From assembly GCA_900542765.1 (NCBI GenBank), contig UQOX01000051.1, positions 1-5,012 on the forward strand: a stretch of DNA of 5,012 nucleotides, read 5' to 3'. Numbering within the stretch: the first letter of the stretch is position 1; every line of letters starts with the position of its first letter. Positions 1-5,012 of this stretch are shown here, piece by piece. A program made the position numbers and the translations under genes. The notes beneath the pieces were generated by a model. The model made no database searches, was not told the origin of the DNA, and saw only the letters and a list, made by a program, of their open reading frames with translations. This DNA comes from an uncultured Porphyromonadaceae bacterium (GTDB taxonomy: Bacteria > Bacteroidota > Bacteroidia > Bacteroidales > UBA11471).

Positions 1-54
1 CCTGTAACCTTCTGATCCGTAGTCAGATGCTCTATTCAGTTAAGCTACGGAGCC
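1..54 (-). tRNA. tRNA-Arg (anticodon ACG), 3' part cut by the window edge
   Basis: Read on the minus strand from 54 downward, the sequence folds as the 5' two-thirds of a tRNA. It has the acceptor 5' strand GGCTCCG, then TA, then a D-arm closed by GCTT/GAGC. The anticodon stem TCTGA/TCAGA encloses the loop CTACGGA, followed by the variable region and the first T-stem bases ACAGG at the window edge. The loop gives anticodon ACG, which decodes CGN arginine codons. In bacteria the A of this anticodon is normally deaminated to inosine by TadA (family knowledge). The T-loop, 3' acceptor strand and any CCA lie outside the window, so acceptor pairing cannot be checked. Confidence 0.93.
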
Positions 55-66
55 ATTTTTCGGACG

Positions 67-97
67 CAAAGATAGGGAGAATTTTATTCCCTGCAAT
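67..97 (-). promoter_or_regulatory. Bacteroidetes-type promoter of the tRNA-Arg gene
   Basis: On the minus strand a perfect -7 box TATCTTTG (67-74) lies 19 nt downstream of ATTG (94-97), a one-mismatch match to the -33 TTTG box. Initiation about 7 nt after the -7 box would fall near 60, leaving a leader of only about 6 nt before the mature tRNA 5' end. Pattern and spacing fit the known Bacteroidetes primary sigma consensus; the start point is inferred. Confidence 0.7.
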
Positions 98-173
98 AGA
101 AATATCCCATTTTTTTGAAAAATATTTCCTCTTTTTTTTCTAAGGCTTATGTATCAATGATTTGTTGCCAAGC

Positions 174-2471
174 TTATGGATACAAGAATCGGGGGTTATA
201 GAGCAGGAAACCCAGTGCAAAGCCGAAATTCCAGTTGTTGCTGGGGTAGGTATAGTAGTTGGCAAATGCGCTGAGGGTTGCAAACGGTAACTTGTAGACG
301 AGTGATATTTCACCGAGAAATTCGATATGGGTAAAATATCCGTCGGCATACTTGGCGCTGTAATCGTTGTCTCTCAATATCTTTCGGAACGGAGAGAAAG
401 CATAAAATTCTCCTCGTAATTGCATGTTTTTGAGAATTTTGTATATGGGCATGACTCCACCGGCGATATACTGGTTGGCATGAAAACCTTCATTGAAAAC
501 CATTTGACTGTGTGAGGTGGGAGTGAAACCGGGCGCTTGTACGATGGTGCCCGTATAGCTTTGCAGGCGTTTCTTGGTAGAAGCGAACAGTTCCCCCCTG
601 ATGCCTATGGTGATGTGGGGCAGCATTTGAAAATAGTGCTCGATTTTGGCCGAGAGTTGGAGCCAGGTATGGAATTGTTTGCTGCGAGTTCCCCAATAAG
701 GCGTATAAGTTTCGGTTCCGTATACGACCGACCCGGTAATCCGGTATCGGCTTCCTGCGGTGGCGTATATGGGCGCGTTGAGCGTGTTGTAGTCAAAGTC
801 GGCCGAAGTAATGCCTAACCAATATGAACTACGGTCGGCATTTACGGTATAATCGTAGACGTTTGTCGGGTAATATGTGTCCCATAAATAGCCATATCCA
901 CTCGATATTTCCGTGCGGGCGGGTATGCCGACAGGCATGCCGAAATGCAATCTGATGTAACTTTCGTTGGTGGTGATGAAGGTCGGGAGCTCTTCGATTT
1001 TAAAGAGCTCTTCACTTTCGTAATATTTTTTGCGGGATACTACACCGTTGAGTTTCAGGTAGGTGGGAATATGCGTGGGGAGTTCAAACCGCACCGCAAA
1101 CCGCCCCGAATAATAGGACCGCCCCACATATCCGTTCAGGGCCAATGTCGATGACAAAACTTTAAGAGTTTGGTATTTTGCGTCGAGGTAGAGAAGGTTG
1201 GTGTTACCCGACGAGATGTATCCTCCGAATCCTATCGAATGCTTGGGCTGCATTTTCCCTTGCAGGGTCAATGTATATTTCCCCGTGGTGTCGTTGTAGA
1301 TGCCGTGAGGAATGAGGTCGGACAACCTGGCATCGGAGAGCAGTTGATAATAGGCTTGCTTTACTTCGCCGATGTCGAGAGAATCGCCCTCCCGCAAGTC
1401 GAATTGTCGGGAGATGTAACTTTTCACCCGGTTCGACTGGGTGCCTGTCACCTCGATTTCGTCAAAAATGAGAGGCGGGACTTTTTCTTTGAAATTTTGC
1501 CGTTTCTCATTGCGCTCTTCTTGGCTTTCTTCCCGTTTTACCCTGACTTTTATGGAGTCGATGTATTCCAAGGCGGTATTATATCCGATTTGCATGATTT
1601 CATCGGCTTTGGGGAAGTCGAGCAATGAATACTTGTACATGTCGGAGTGTATGGAGATGCCTACCTCGCCGGGAATATGATAATCGGTTTTCTGCATCAC
1701 CATGCTTTCGATTTGCCCTATGATGTCTTTTGTATTGTGATTTTTCTCCTTTTCGGAGGTCACATTGCTTCCGATGATGAAGTCGGGGGCAAAATCTTCC
1801 TTCATCACATCGACGGGATAGTTGTTGTAGATACCTCCGTCAAACATCGGTATGCTGTCTATTTCGATGGGCTTGAATACGAGCGGAAATGTCATGGAGG
1901 CTCTCACGGCATCGCCCAAGTCGCCCGAGGAGAAAACCACCGCCTTTTTATCGAAAATATCTGCGGACACGGCCCTGAACGGGACAAATAAATTGTCGAA
2001 GTTGCCTCGACACGCAGCGGTATAAGGCGCGAATACGACCAGGAAGCCGAGATTCATGGGTAATGGATTGATATAACTATCGGGCAGTACGTTTGAGAGC
2101 CCTTTGGTTCCGCTCAATTTGAAGGAAATAAAAGCCGGGGTGGGGTCGGGTTTCCGGAAATAATACATGTTCGACGGGCTGATTTCACCTGTCGACCAAG
2201 TCGAAAATTCTTTCGACTTGATAAGTTCGAGCATCTCCTCGGGGGTGTAGCCCATGGCATAGAATGCGGCGACAATCGCCCCCATGGACGTCCCTGTTAC
2301 ATAATCGATGGGAATGTTGTTCTCTTCCAGGGCTTTGATGACGCCAATGTGCGCAATGCCCTTGGCGCCGCCCCCGCTGAGGACAAGCCCCACTTTCTGC
2401 CCGTGAATGATATACGGGCAGAGACAAAGAATCCCAATTAACAAAAATCGTTTGAAAAGCCTTGCACCCAT
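174..2471 (-). CDS. Patatin-like phospholipase with POTRA and outer-membrane beta-barrel (type Vd, PlpD-like)
   Basis: This 765-aa protein probably hydrolyses acyl esters of phospholipids at the outer membrane. Residues 1-24 form a signal peptide (R4, K7, R8, then a hydrophobic stretch ending IIHG before Gln25). The patatin domain follows at about 26-300. It has the oxyanion loop GGGAKG (33-38), the nucleophile elbow GTSMG (Ser62) and the catalytic DGG (Asp211), so the Ser/Asp dyad is intact. A charged linker (about 305-332) leads to a POTRA-like segment (about 335-405). The region from about 410 to 765 shows the alternating aromatic/polar strands of a BamA/TamA-type barrel. This order matches Pseudomonas PlpD, a type Vd autotransporter (family knowledge). 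The frame extends to an ATG at 2525, but a perfect promoter -7 box at 2495-2502 lies downstream of it, so the ATG at 2471, which opens the signal peptide, is chosen. No terminator is visible before the tRNA-Arg gene on the same strand. Substrate and surface exposure are inferred. Confidence 0.93.
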   Translation of the reverse strand: MGARLFKRFLLIGILCLCPYIIHGQKVGLVLSGGGAKGIAHIGVIKALEENNIPIDYVTGTSMGAIVAAFYAMGYTPEEMLELIKSKEFSTWSTGEISPSNMYYFRKPDPTPAFISFKLSGTKGLSNVLPDSYINPLPMNLGFLVVFAPYTAACRGNFDNLFVPFRAVSADIFDKKAVVFSSGDLGDAVRASMTFPLVFKPIEIDSIPMFDGGIYNNYPVDVMKEDFAPDFIIGSNVTSEKEKNHNTKDIIGQIESMVMQKTDYHIPGEVGISIHSDMYKYSLLDFPKADEIMQIGYNTALEYIDSIKVRVKREESQEERNEKRQNFKEKVPPLIFDEIEVTGTQSNRVKSYISRQFDLREGDSLDIGEVKQAYYQLLSDARLSDLIPHGIYNDTTGKYTLTLQGKMQPKHSIGFGGYISSGNTNLLYLDAKYQTLKVLSSTLALNGYVGRSYYSGRFAVRFELPTHIPTYLKLNGVVSRKKYYESEELFKIEELPTFITTNESYIRLHFGMPVGIPARTEISSGYGYLWDTYYPTNVYDYTVNADRSSYWLGITSADFDYNTLNAPIYATAGSRYRITGSVVYGTETYTPYWGTRSKQFHTWLQLSAKIEHYFQMLPHITIGIRGELFASTKKRLQSYTGTIVQAPGFTPTSHSQMVFNEGFHANQYIAGGVMPIYKILKNMQLRGEFYAFSPFRKILRDNDYSAKYADGYFTHIEFLGEISLVYKLPFATLSAFANYYTYPSNNWNFGFALGFLLYNPRFLYP

Positions 2472-2494
2472 CTTCGTTTTTTTACCTCGATTTT

Positions 2495-2526
2495 CAAAGA
2501 TACGGAAACTTTGCTGCATTCGCAAT
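2495..2526 (-). promoter_or_regulatory. Promoter of the patatin gene
   Basis: On the minus strand the -7 box TATCTTTG (2495-2502) is preceded, after 20 nt, by ATTG (2523-2526), close to the -33 consensus TTTG. Predicted initiation near 2488 gives a leader of about 17 nt to the ATG at 2471. It lies inside the upstream extension of the reading frame, so it decides the start codon. No convincing Shine-Dalgarno sequence is present; a GAGG lies about 13 nt before the start codon, too far for normal pairing. Confidence 0.72.
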
Positions 2527-2612
2527 ATTTATGAACGGAATATTTGGTCGAAATGTCGCATTCTCTACCCCGTATGAGACGCGAGAAAAAATAGAAAAAT
2601 ATCATTCTCAAA

Positions 2613-2644
2613 TTTGTGTAATAAAAACATTTGTCCTACCTTTG
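2613..2644 (+). promoter_or_regulatory. Promoter of rpsP
   Basis: A perfect -33 box TTTG (2613-2616), a 20-nt spacer and a -7 box TACCTTTG (2637-2644) match TTTG-N19-21-TAnnTTTG exactly. Initiation near 2651 would give a leader of about 33 nt. That leader is A-rich (TAACTAACTAAAC followed by AAAATTTCAA) and has no Shine-Dalgarno sequence, as is usual for strongly expressed Bacteroidetes genes. It is the best-matching promoter in the window, as expected for a ribosomal protein gene. Confidence 0.82.
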
Positions 2645-2683
2645 CGCCGCTAATGCAAAATAACTAACTAAACAAAATTTCAA

Positions 2684-3241
2684 ATGGCAACAAGAATCAG
2701 ATTACAAAGACACGGTCGTAAAGATTATCCGTTTTATCAAATTGTAATCGCCGATAGCAGGGCACCACGTGATGGTAAGTTTATTGAAAGGATAGGTTCT
2801 TATAATCCGAACACTAATCCTGCTACAATAAATTTGGATTTCGAAAGAGCTTTGTATTGGCTGCAAACCGGTGCTCAACCCACCGATACCGCTCGCAACA
2901 TTCTCTCGGCACAAGGCGTGCTCCTGAAAAAACACTTGCTGGGTGGTGTGAAAAAAGGTGCTTTCTCGCTCGAAGAGGCCGAGAAACGTTTCCAGGCTTG
3001 GTTGACCAACAAACAATCGGCTACCGAAGCTGTGAAGGCTAAACTGAAAGACGCCAAGGCTGCTGACGCCAAAAAACGTCTCGAAGCTGAAAAAGAGGTG
3101 AACAAAACCATCGCCGAAGCCGTCGCTAAGAAAAAAGCCGAGAAAGCTGCTGCCGAAGCCGCCGCTGCTGCTGAGGCTGCTCCCGCCGAAGAAGCTGCTC
3201 CTGCCGAAGAGGCTCCCGCAGCCGAACAGAGTGCAGAATAA
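2684..3241 (+). CDS. rpsP: 30S ribosomal protein S16 with long acidic/alanine-rich C-terminal tail
   Basis: S16 is a primary assembly protein of the small ribosomal subunit that binds 16S rRNA. The first 85 or so residues are the conserved core: it opens [13 protein letters not shown], continues with [16 protein letters not shown] (16-31) and IERIGSYNP (34-42), and ends with the helical segment around LLKKHL (80-85). Most bacterial S16 proteins are about 80-90 aa. This one is 185 aa, because residues from about 87 onward form a Lys/Ala/Glu-rich, probably helical tail ending in AAPAEE repeats. Long tails of this type are common in Bacteroidetes S16 (family knowledge). ATG 2684 is the first in-frame Met and lies 39 nt after the -7 box. 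The gene has its own promoter and terminator and is not followed by rimM, trmD or rplS, its partners in the E. coli operon. The role of the tail is unknown. Confidence 0.97.
   Translation: MATRIRLQRHGRKDYPFYQIVIADSRAPRDGKFIERIGSYNPNTNPATINLDFERALYWLQTGAQPTDTARNILSAQGVLLKKHLLGGVKKGAFSLEEAEKRFQAWLTNKQSATEAVKAKLKDAKAADAKKRLEAEKEVNKTIAEAVAKKKAEKAAAEAAAAAEAAPAEEAAPAEEAPAAEQSAE
3176..3211 (+). repeat. Two 18-bp tandem repeats in the rpsP tail (AAPAEE x2)
   Basis: Two adjacent 18-bp units (3176-3193 and 3194-3211) begin GCTGCTCC and end GCCGAAGA followed by A or G. Each encodes Ala-Ala-Pro-Ala-Glu-Glu (residues 165-176 of S16). They differ at two positions, both synonymous. A degenerate third unit, APAAEQ, follows. 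Because the unit is a multiple of three, copy-number change would keep the reading frame. Confidence 0.85.
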
Positions 3242-3262
3242 TTTTAAGGCAGATATGCAACG

Positions 3263-3297
3263 ATGAGGCGACCACAGTAAGGTCGCCTCATTTTTTT
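3263..3297 (+). terminator. Strong intrinsic terminator of rpsP
   Basis: A perfect 10-bp stem, TGAGGCGACC (3264-3273) with GGTCGCCTCA (3281-3290), encloses the 7-nt loop ACAGTAA and is followed by seven T residues (3291-3297). A3263 can add one more pair with the first T. It begins 22 nt after the rpsP stop codon. The opposite strand has no T-tract after the stem, so it should act only on plus-strand transcription. Confidence 0.93.
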
Positions 3298-3318
3298 GTG
3301 CCGGGAAGAACAGGAAGT

Positions 3319-3894
3319 ATGAAAATTCTGATTATTAATGCCAGTCCTCGTCCCCAGGGGAATCTTTCGAAAATGCTCGAAGCTATGCGTGTAGAAGCTA
3401 TTGGGGCGGGTGTTGAGTGTGAATGTGTGTCGGTGTCGCATCTGCAAGTAGCTCCCTGCGTGGGGTGTATGGCTTGTCGGCAAAAAGGCGCATGTATATT
3501 GCCCGAAGATGATTCTCTGCGGGTATTGCGGTTGATGCAGTGGTGCGATGTTATGGTAGTGGGTGCGCCTTGTTATTGGGGAAATATGCCCGGAACATTG
3601 AAATTGCTGTTTGACCGGCTGGTATATGGATTGATGCAGAGTGGCGCGAGTGGGTTGCCCAAGCCTTTGCATCAAGGGAAAAAGGCTATTGTGGTGAGTA
3701 CCTGTACGACCTCTTATCCGTTTAATATTTGGTTCAATCAATCCCGAGGGGCGGTGAATGCCGTGAAAGAGATTTTGAAGTGGAGTGGCTTCAAGGTGGT
3801 GAAGTGTATTGAGCGTGGAGGAACTCATACATCTCCTGTCGGAGAAAAAGACTTGGCGCGCTGTCGTCGCCTTGTGCGTCGATTGATCGGATAA
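3319..3894 (+). CDS. Flavodoxin-fold NAD(P)H/FMN oxidoreductase with iron-sulfur flavoprotein cysteine motif
   Basis: This 191-aa cytoplasmic protein belongs to the NADPH-dependent FMN reductase / iron-sulfur flavoprotein group (COG0655-like). It opens MKILIINASPRPQGNL, a first beta-strand plus a phosphate-binding loop for FMN. Residues 80-100 (VVGAPCYWGNMPG, then LFDR) are the second conserved flavin-contact segment. Between them lies CX2CX2CX5C at Cys47, Cys50, Cys53 and Cys59, followed by EDD. This is the compact motif that in archaeal Isf proteins binds a 4Fe-4S cluster. A reading from GTG 3298 is possible, but it starts on the base after the terminator T-tract. ATG 3319 gives the canonical N-terminus and is preceded by a close-set AGGAAG (3312-3317). 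No promoter is visible in the short gap after the terminator. The stop codon faces that of ruvC across 16 nt. Physiological electron donor and acceptor are unknown. Confidence 0.9.
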   Translation: MKILIINASPRPQGNLSKMLEAMRVEAIGAGVECECVSVSHLQVAPCVGCMACRQKGACILPEDDSLRVLRLMQWCDVMVVGAPCYWGNMPGTLKLLFDRLVYGLMQSGASGLPKPLHQGKKAIVVSTCTTSYPFNIWFNQSRGAVNAVKEILKWSGFKVVKCIERGGTHTSPVGEKDLARCRRLVRRLIG

Positions 3895-3910
3895 TGTCCG
3901 GTGGCAGCCC

Positions 3911-4549
3911 TTATTCGGCCTCGTTGCCGTTGGGGGGGGAGGAGTATCGGGAGCTTCGTCGGGGTGCCGTTTCGCCGACTACGCGCGAAGGGTGTTGGTT
4001 GATGAAGTCCTTCCAGCTCTTGTAGGCTTTCTCACAAGAGGGGCGGTTGGTCTGGTAGAAGTGACATAGAGCCGCAGCCAACCCGTCGGTCGCGTCGAGT
4101 TGGGGCAGCATGTTTTCCTCGGGAATATGCAAGATGCGGCGCAACATGTCGGCGACCTGTTCCTTGGCGGCACTTCCGTTGCCGGTGATGGCCATTTTTA
4201 TTTTCAACGGAGCATATTCGGTGATGGGAATGTCCCGGTATAAGGCCGCCGCCATGGCGATGCCCTGTGCCCGTCCCAGTTTGAGCATCGACTGGACGTT
4301 TTTTCCGAAAAACGGGGCTTCGATGGCCATCTCGTCGGGGTGGTATTGCTCGATAAGTCCCAATATCCGCTCGAAGATGCGTTTCAATTTCAGGTAGTGG
4401 TCGCCCATTTTCCCCAATTGCAGAACCCCCATCGTGAGCAATTCGGGTGTGTTGTTGCGTACACGCAGCACGCCATATCCCATGATGGTGGTTCCTGGGT
4501 CGATGCCGAGAATGATGCGTTCCTGGGGTATGGTCGTTTTTGCCGGCAT
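3911..4549 (-). CDS. ruvC: Crossover junction endodeoxyribonuclease RuvC (Holliday-junction resolvase)
   Basis: RuvC cuts four-way DNA junctions in recombination and repair, working as a dimer with the RuvAB branch-migration motor. The RNase H-like core is complete. The four acidic metal ligands are Asp17 in GIDPGT, Glu77 in AIEAPFF, and Asp152 and Asp155 in [11 protein letters not shown]. Also present are [17 protein letters not shown] (80-96), the [11 protein letters not shown] segment (115-125) and AAKEQV (127-132). The ATG at 4549 follows the DUF4286 stop after one base (TGA C ATG), so the two are almost certainly cotranscribed and translationally coupled. ruvA and ruvB are not in the window. 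At 212 aa it is longer than the usual 160-190. The extra length is a Ser/Pro/Arg-rich tail from about residue 188, whose coding sequence includes a run of eight C residues. No terminator is visible after the stop codon. Confidence 0.97.
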   Translation of the reverse strand: MPAKTTIPQERIILGIDPGTTIMGYGVLRVRNNTPELLTMGVLQLGKMGDHYLKLKRIFERILGLIEQYHPDEMAIEAPFFGKNVQSMLKLGRAQGIAMAAALYRDIPITEYAPLKIKMAITGNGSAAKEQVADMLRRILHIPEENMLPQLDATDGLAAALCHFYQTNRPSCEKAYKSWKDFINQHPSRVVGETAPRRSSRYSSPPNGNEAE

Positions 4550-4550
4550 G

Positions 4551-4856
4551 TCAATCGAGAATTTCGAGGAGGGTATTGAAGCCTAATACCCGGTCGCCAT
4601 ATTTTTCGCGAATGGCCAAGTCGAGGTCGGCTCCTATCTCATTGTACCAGGTTTCGAGCCGGTCGGGGTCTGCGACGTGAAATTGGAGGGAGAAATTTTC
4701 ACCGTCGGTTTCTTCTCCCGCGATGACCCGGCATAATTGCGGTTCGCTCAATTCGTCGCGACGCATGGCCGAGGGGATATATACTTCACGCAACCAGTCG
4801 AGAAACGATTCTTTTATACGGTTTTCGATGTGGTAAGTTGTATTGAATATATACAT
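4551..4856 (-). CDS. DUF4286 family protein, upstream partner of ruvC
   Basis: This is a 101-aa cytoplasmic protein with no signal peptide or membrane segment. I recognise it as DUF4286, a small Bacteroidetes family without an assigned function. The hydrophobicity pattern suggests a ferredoxin-like beta-alpha-beta-beta-alpha-beta order: strand YIFNTTYHI (2-10), helix about 15-32 with [11 protein letters not shown], strands about 40-46 and 55-62, helix about 66-88, and final strand GFNTLLEIL (92-100). That pattern resembles dimeric alpha/beta-barrel proteins, which is inference only. It contains one Cys (42) and no obvious catalytic motif. ATG 4856 is the first start after a -7 box about 33 nt upstream. 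It overlaps nothing and ends one base before ruvC, making it the first gene of a two-gene operon. A recombination-related role would be guilt by association. Confidence 0.86.
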   Translation of the reverse strand: MYIFNTTYHIENRIKESFLDWLREVYIPSAMRRDELSEPQLCRVIAGEETDGENFSLQFHVADPDRLETWYNEIGADLDLAIREKYGDRVLGFNTLLEILD

Positions 4857-4888
4857 GGCGTATAGGGTGTGAAAATAAAATCTGCATA

Positions 4889-4896
4889 CAAAGATA
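4889..4896 (-). promoter_or_regulatory. Promoter -7 box of the DUF4286-ruvC operon
   Basis: TATCTTTG on the minus strand is a perfect Bacteroidetes -7 box; initiation near 4882 would leave a leader of about 26 nt before ATG 4856. At the expected spacing the minus strand reads CGCA or GCAA rather than TTTG, so no good -33 box is seen. The call rests on the -7 box and its position. Confidence 0.55.
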
Positions 4897-4914
4897 AAAA
4901 AAGTTTCGCATGCT

Positions 4915-4946
4915 ATTGCGTGAATAGAAAAAACTTCTTATCTTTG
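4915..4946 (+). promoter_or_regulatory. Promoter of the tRNA-Ala gene
   Basis: ATTG (4915-4918), 20 nt of spacer and a perfect -7 box TATCTTTG (4939-4946) match the Bacteroidetes consensus with one mismatch in the -33 box. Initiation near 4953 would leave a leader of about 13 nt before the mature tRNA at 4966. Confidence 0.72.
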
Positions 4947-4965
4947 CATCGCAAAAATGAAACAC

Positions 4966-5012
4966 GGGGTATTAGCTCATCTGGCTAGAGCGCAACACTG
5001 GCAGTGTTGAGG
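4966..5012 (+). tRNA. tRNA-Ala (anticodon GGC), 3' part cut by the window edge
   Basis: The acceptor 5' strand GGGGTAT (4966-4972) is followed by TA and a D-arm closed by GCTC/GAGC with ATCTGGCTA in the loop. A G precedes the anticodon stem CAACA/TGTTG around loop CTGGCAG, then AGG starts the variable region. The anticodon is GGC (5000-5002), which reads GCC and GCU alanine codons. G3 is present, but its U70 partner, the alanine identity pair, lies outside the window. It has its own promoter and shows no sign of being inside an rRNA operon, where the tRNA-Ala is normally the TGC type. Confidence 0.93.

Noticed and set aside
98..173. Possible terminator between the patatin gene and tRNA-Arg.
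   Set aside because: The similar stretches GGCTTATG and AGCTTATG are direct rather than inverted repeats, and on the transcribed strand they are followed by an A-run rather than a U-run.
987..1013. Inverted repeat GAGCTCTT/AAGAGCTC with an 8-nt loop, also readable as a direct repeat of GAGCTCTTC.
   Set aside because: It lies inside the barrel coding sequence and follows from two similar codon runs (EELFKIEEL) containing the palindrome GAGCTC; there is no T-tract or other regulatory context.
1170..1628. A 152-codon open frame on the plus strand opposite the patatin POTRA region.
   Set aside because: It is a shadow of the patatin gene, with no promoter, no conserved motif and an arbitrary start within a well-supported coding region.
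2527..2612. Possible operator or small gene between the two divergent promoters.
   Set aside because: Only AT-rich sequence with a short repeated CATTCTC was seen; no convincing palindrome, and the short open frame there has no support.
3244..3828. A 194-codon open frame on the minus strand opposite the flavoprotein gene.
   Set aside because: It is codon-aligned antisense to a gene with clear FMN and cysteine motifs, and is open only because that gene lacks TTA, CTA and TCA codons. Its product is His/Thr/Pro-rich with no recognisable domain.
1..5012. tRNA genes at both edges as possible integration sites of a genomic island.
   Set aside because: The genes between them are core functions with no integrase, and no repeat of a tRNA 3' end can be seen; both tRNA 3' ends are outside the window.

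Overview
The window looks like an ordinary chromosomal core region of a Bacteroidales (phylum Bacteroidota) bacterium. Four things point there. Promoters match the Bacteroidetes primary sigma factor pattern (a -33 TTG-type box about 20 nt from a -7 TAnnTTTG box). Starts lack strong Shine-Dalgarno sequences, except weakly at one gene. Ribosomal protein S16 carries a long Ala/Glu/Lys tail. A DUF4286 gene sits directly upstream of ruvC. I cannot name the genus from sequence alone.

Layout, left to right. A tRNA-Arg(ACG) on the minus strand is cut by the left edge and has its own promoter. Next on the minus strand is a large gene for a secreted patatin-like phospholipase fused to a POTRA and an outer-membrane beta-barrel (type Vd, PlpD-like). 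A divergent intergenic region of about 210 nt holds one promoter for the patatin gene and one for rpsP (S16, plus strand). rpsP ends at a strong intrinsic terminator. Only about 20 nt after its T-tract a small flavoprotein gene with a compact four-cysteine iron-sulfur motif begins, also on the plus strand. It converges, with 16 nt between stop codons, on a minus-strand pair: a 101-aa DUF4286 protein followed one base later by ruvC, the Holliday-junction resolvase. A divergent spacer then separates this pair from a plus-strand tRNA-Ala(GGC), cut by the right edge.

The genes do not form one pathway. They are housekeeping units (two tRNAs, a ribosomal protein, a recombination nuclease) with an envelope lipase and a redox flavoprotein between them. 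I see no mobile element, CRISPR array, toxin-antitoxin pair or defence system. The points most worth checking are the DUF4286-ruvC coupling, the extended RuvC tail with a C8 tract, the S16 tail with an in-frame 18-bp tandem repeat, and the promoterless flavoprotein gene behind the rpsP terminator. No intergenic stretch exceeds 300 bases; the longest, 2472-2683, holds two divergent promoters and otherwise AT-rich sequence in which I see nothing more.
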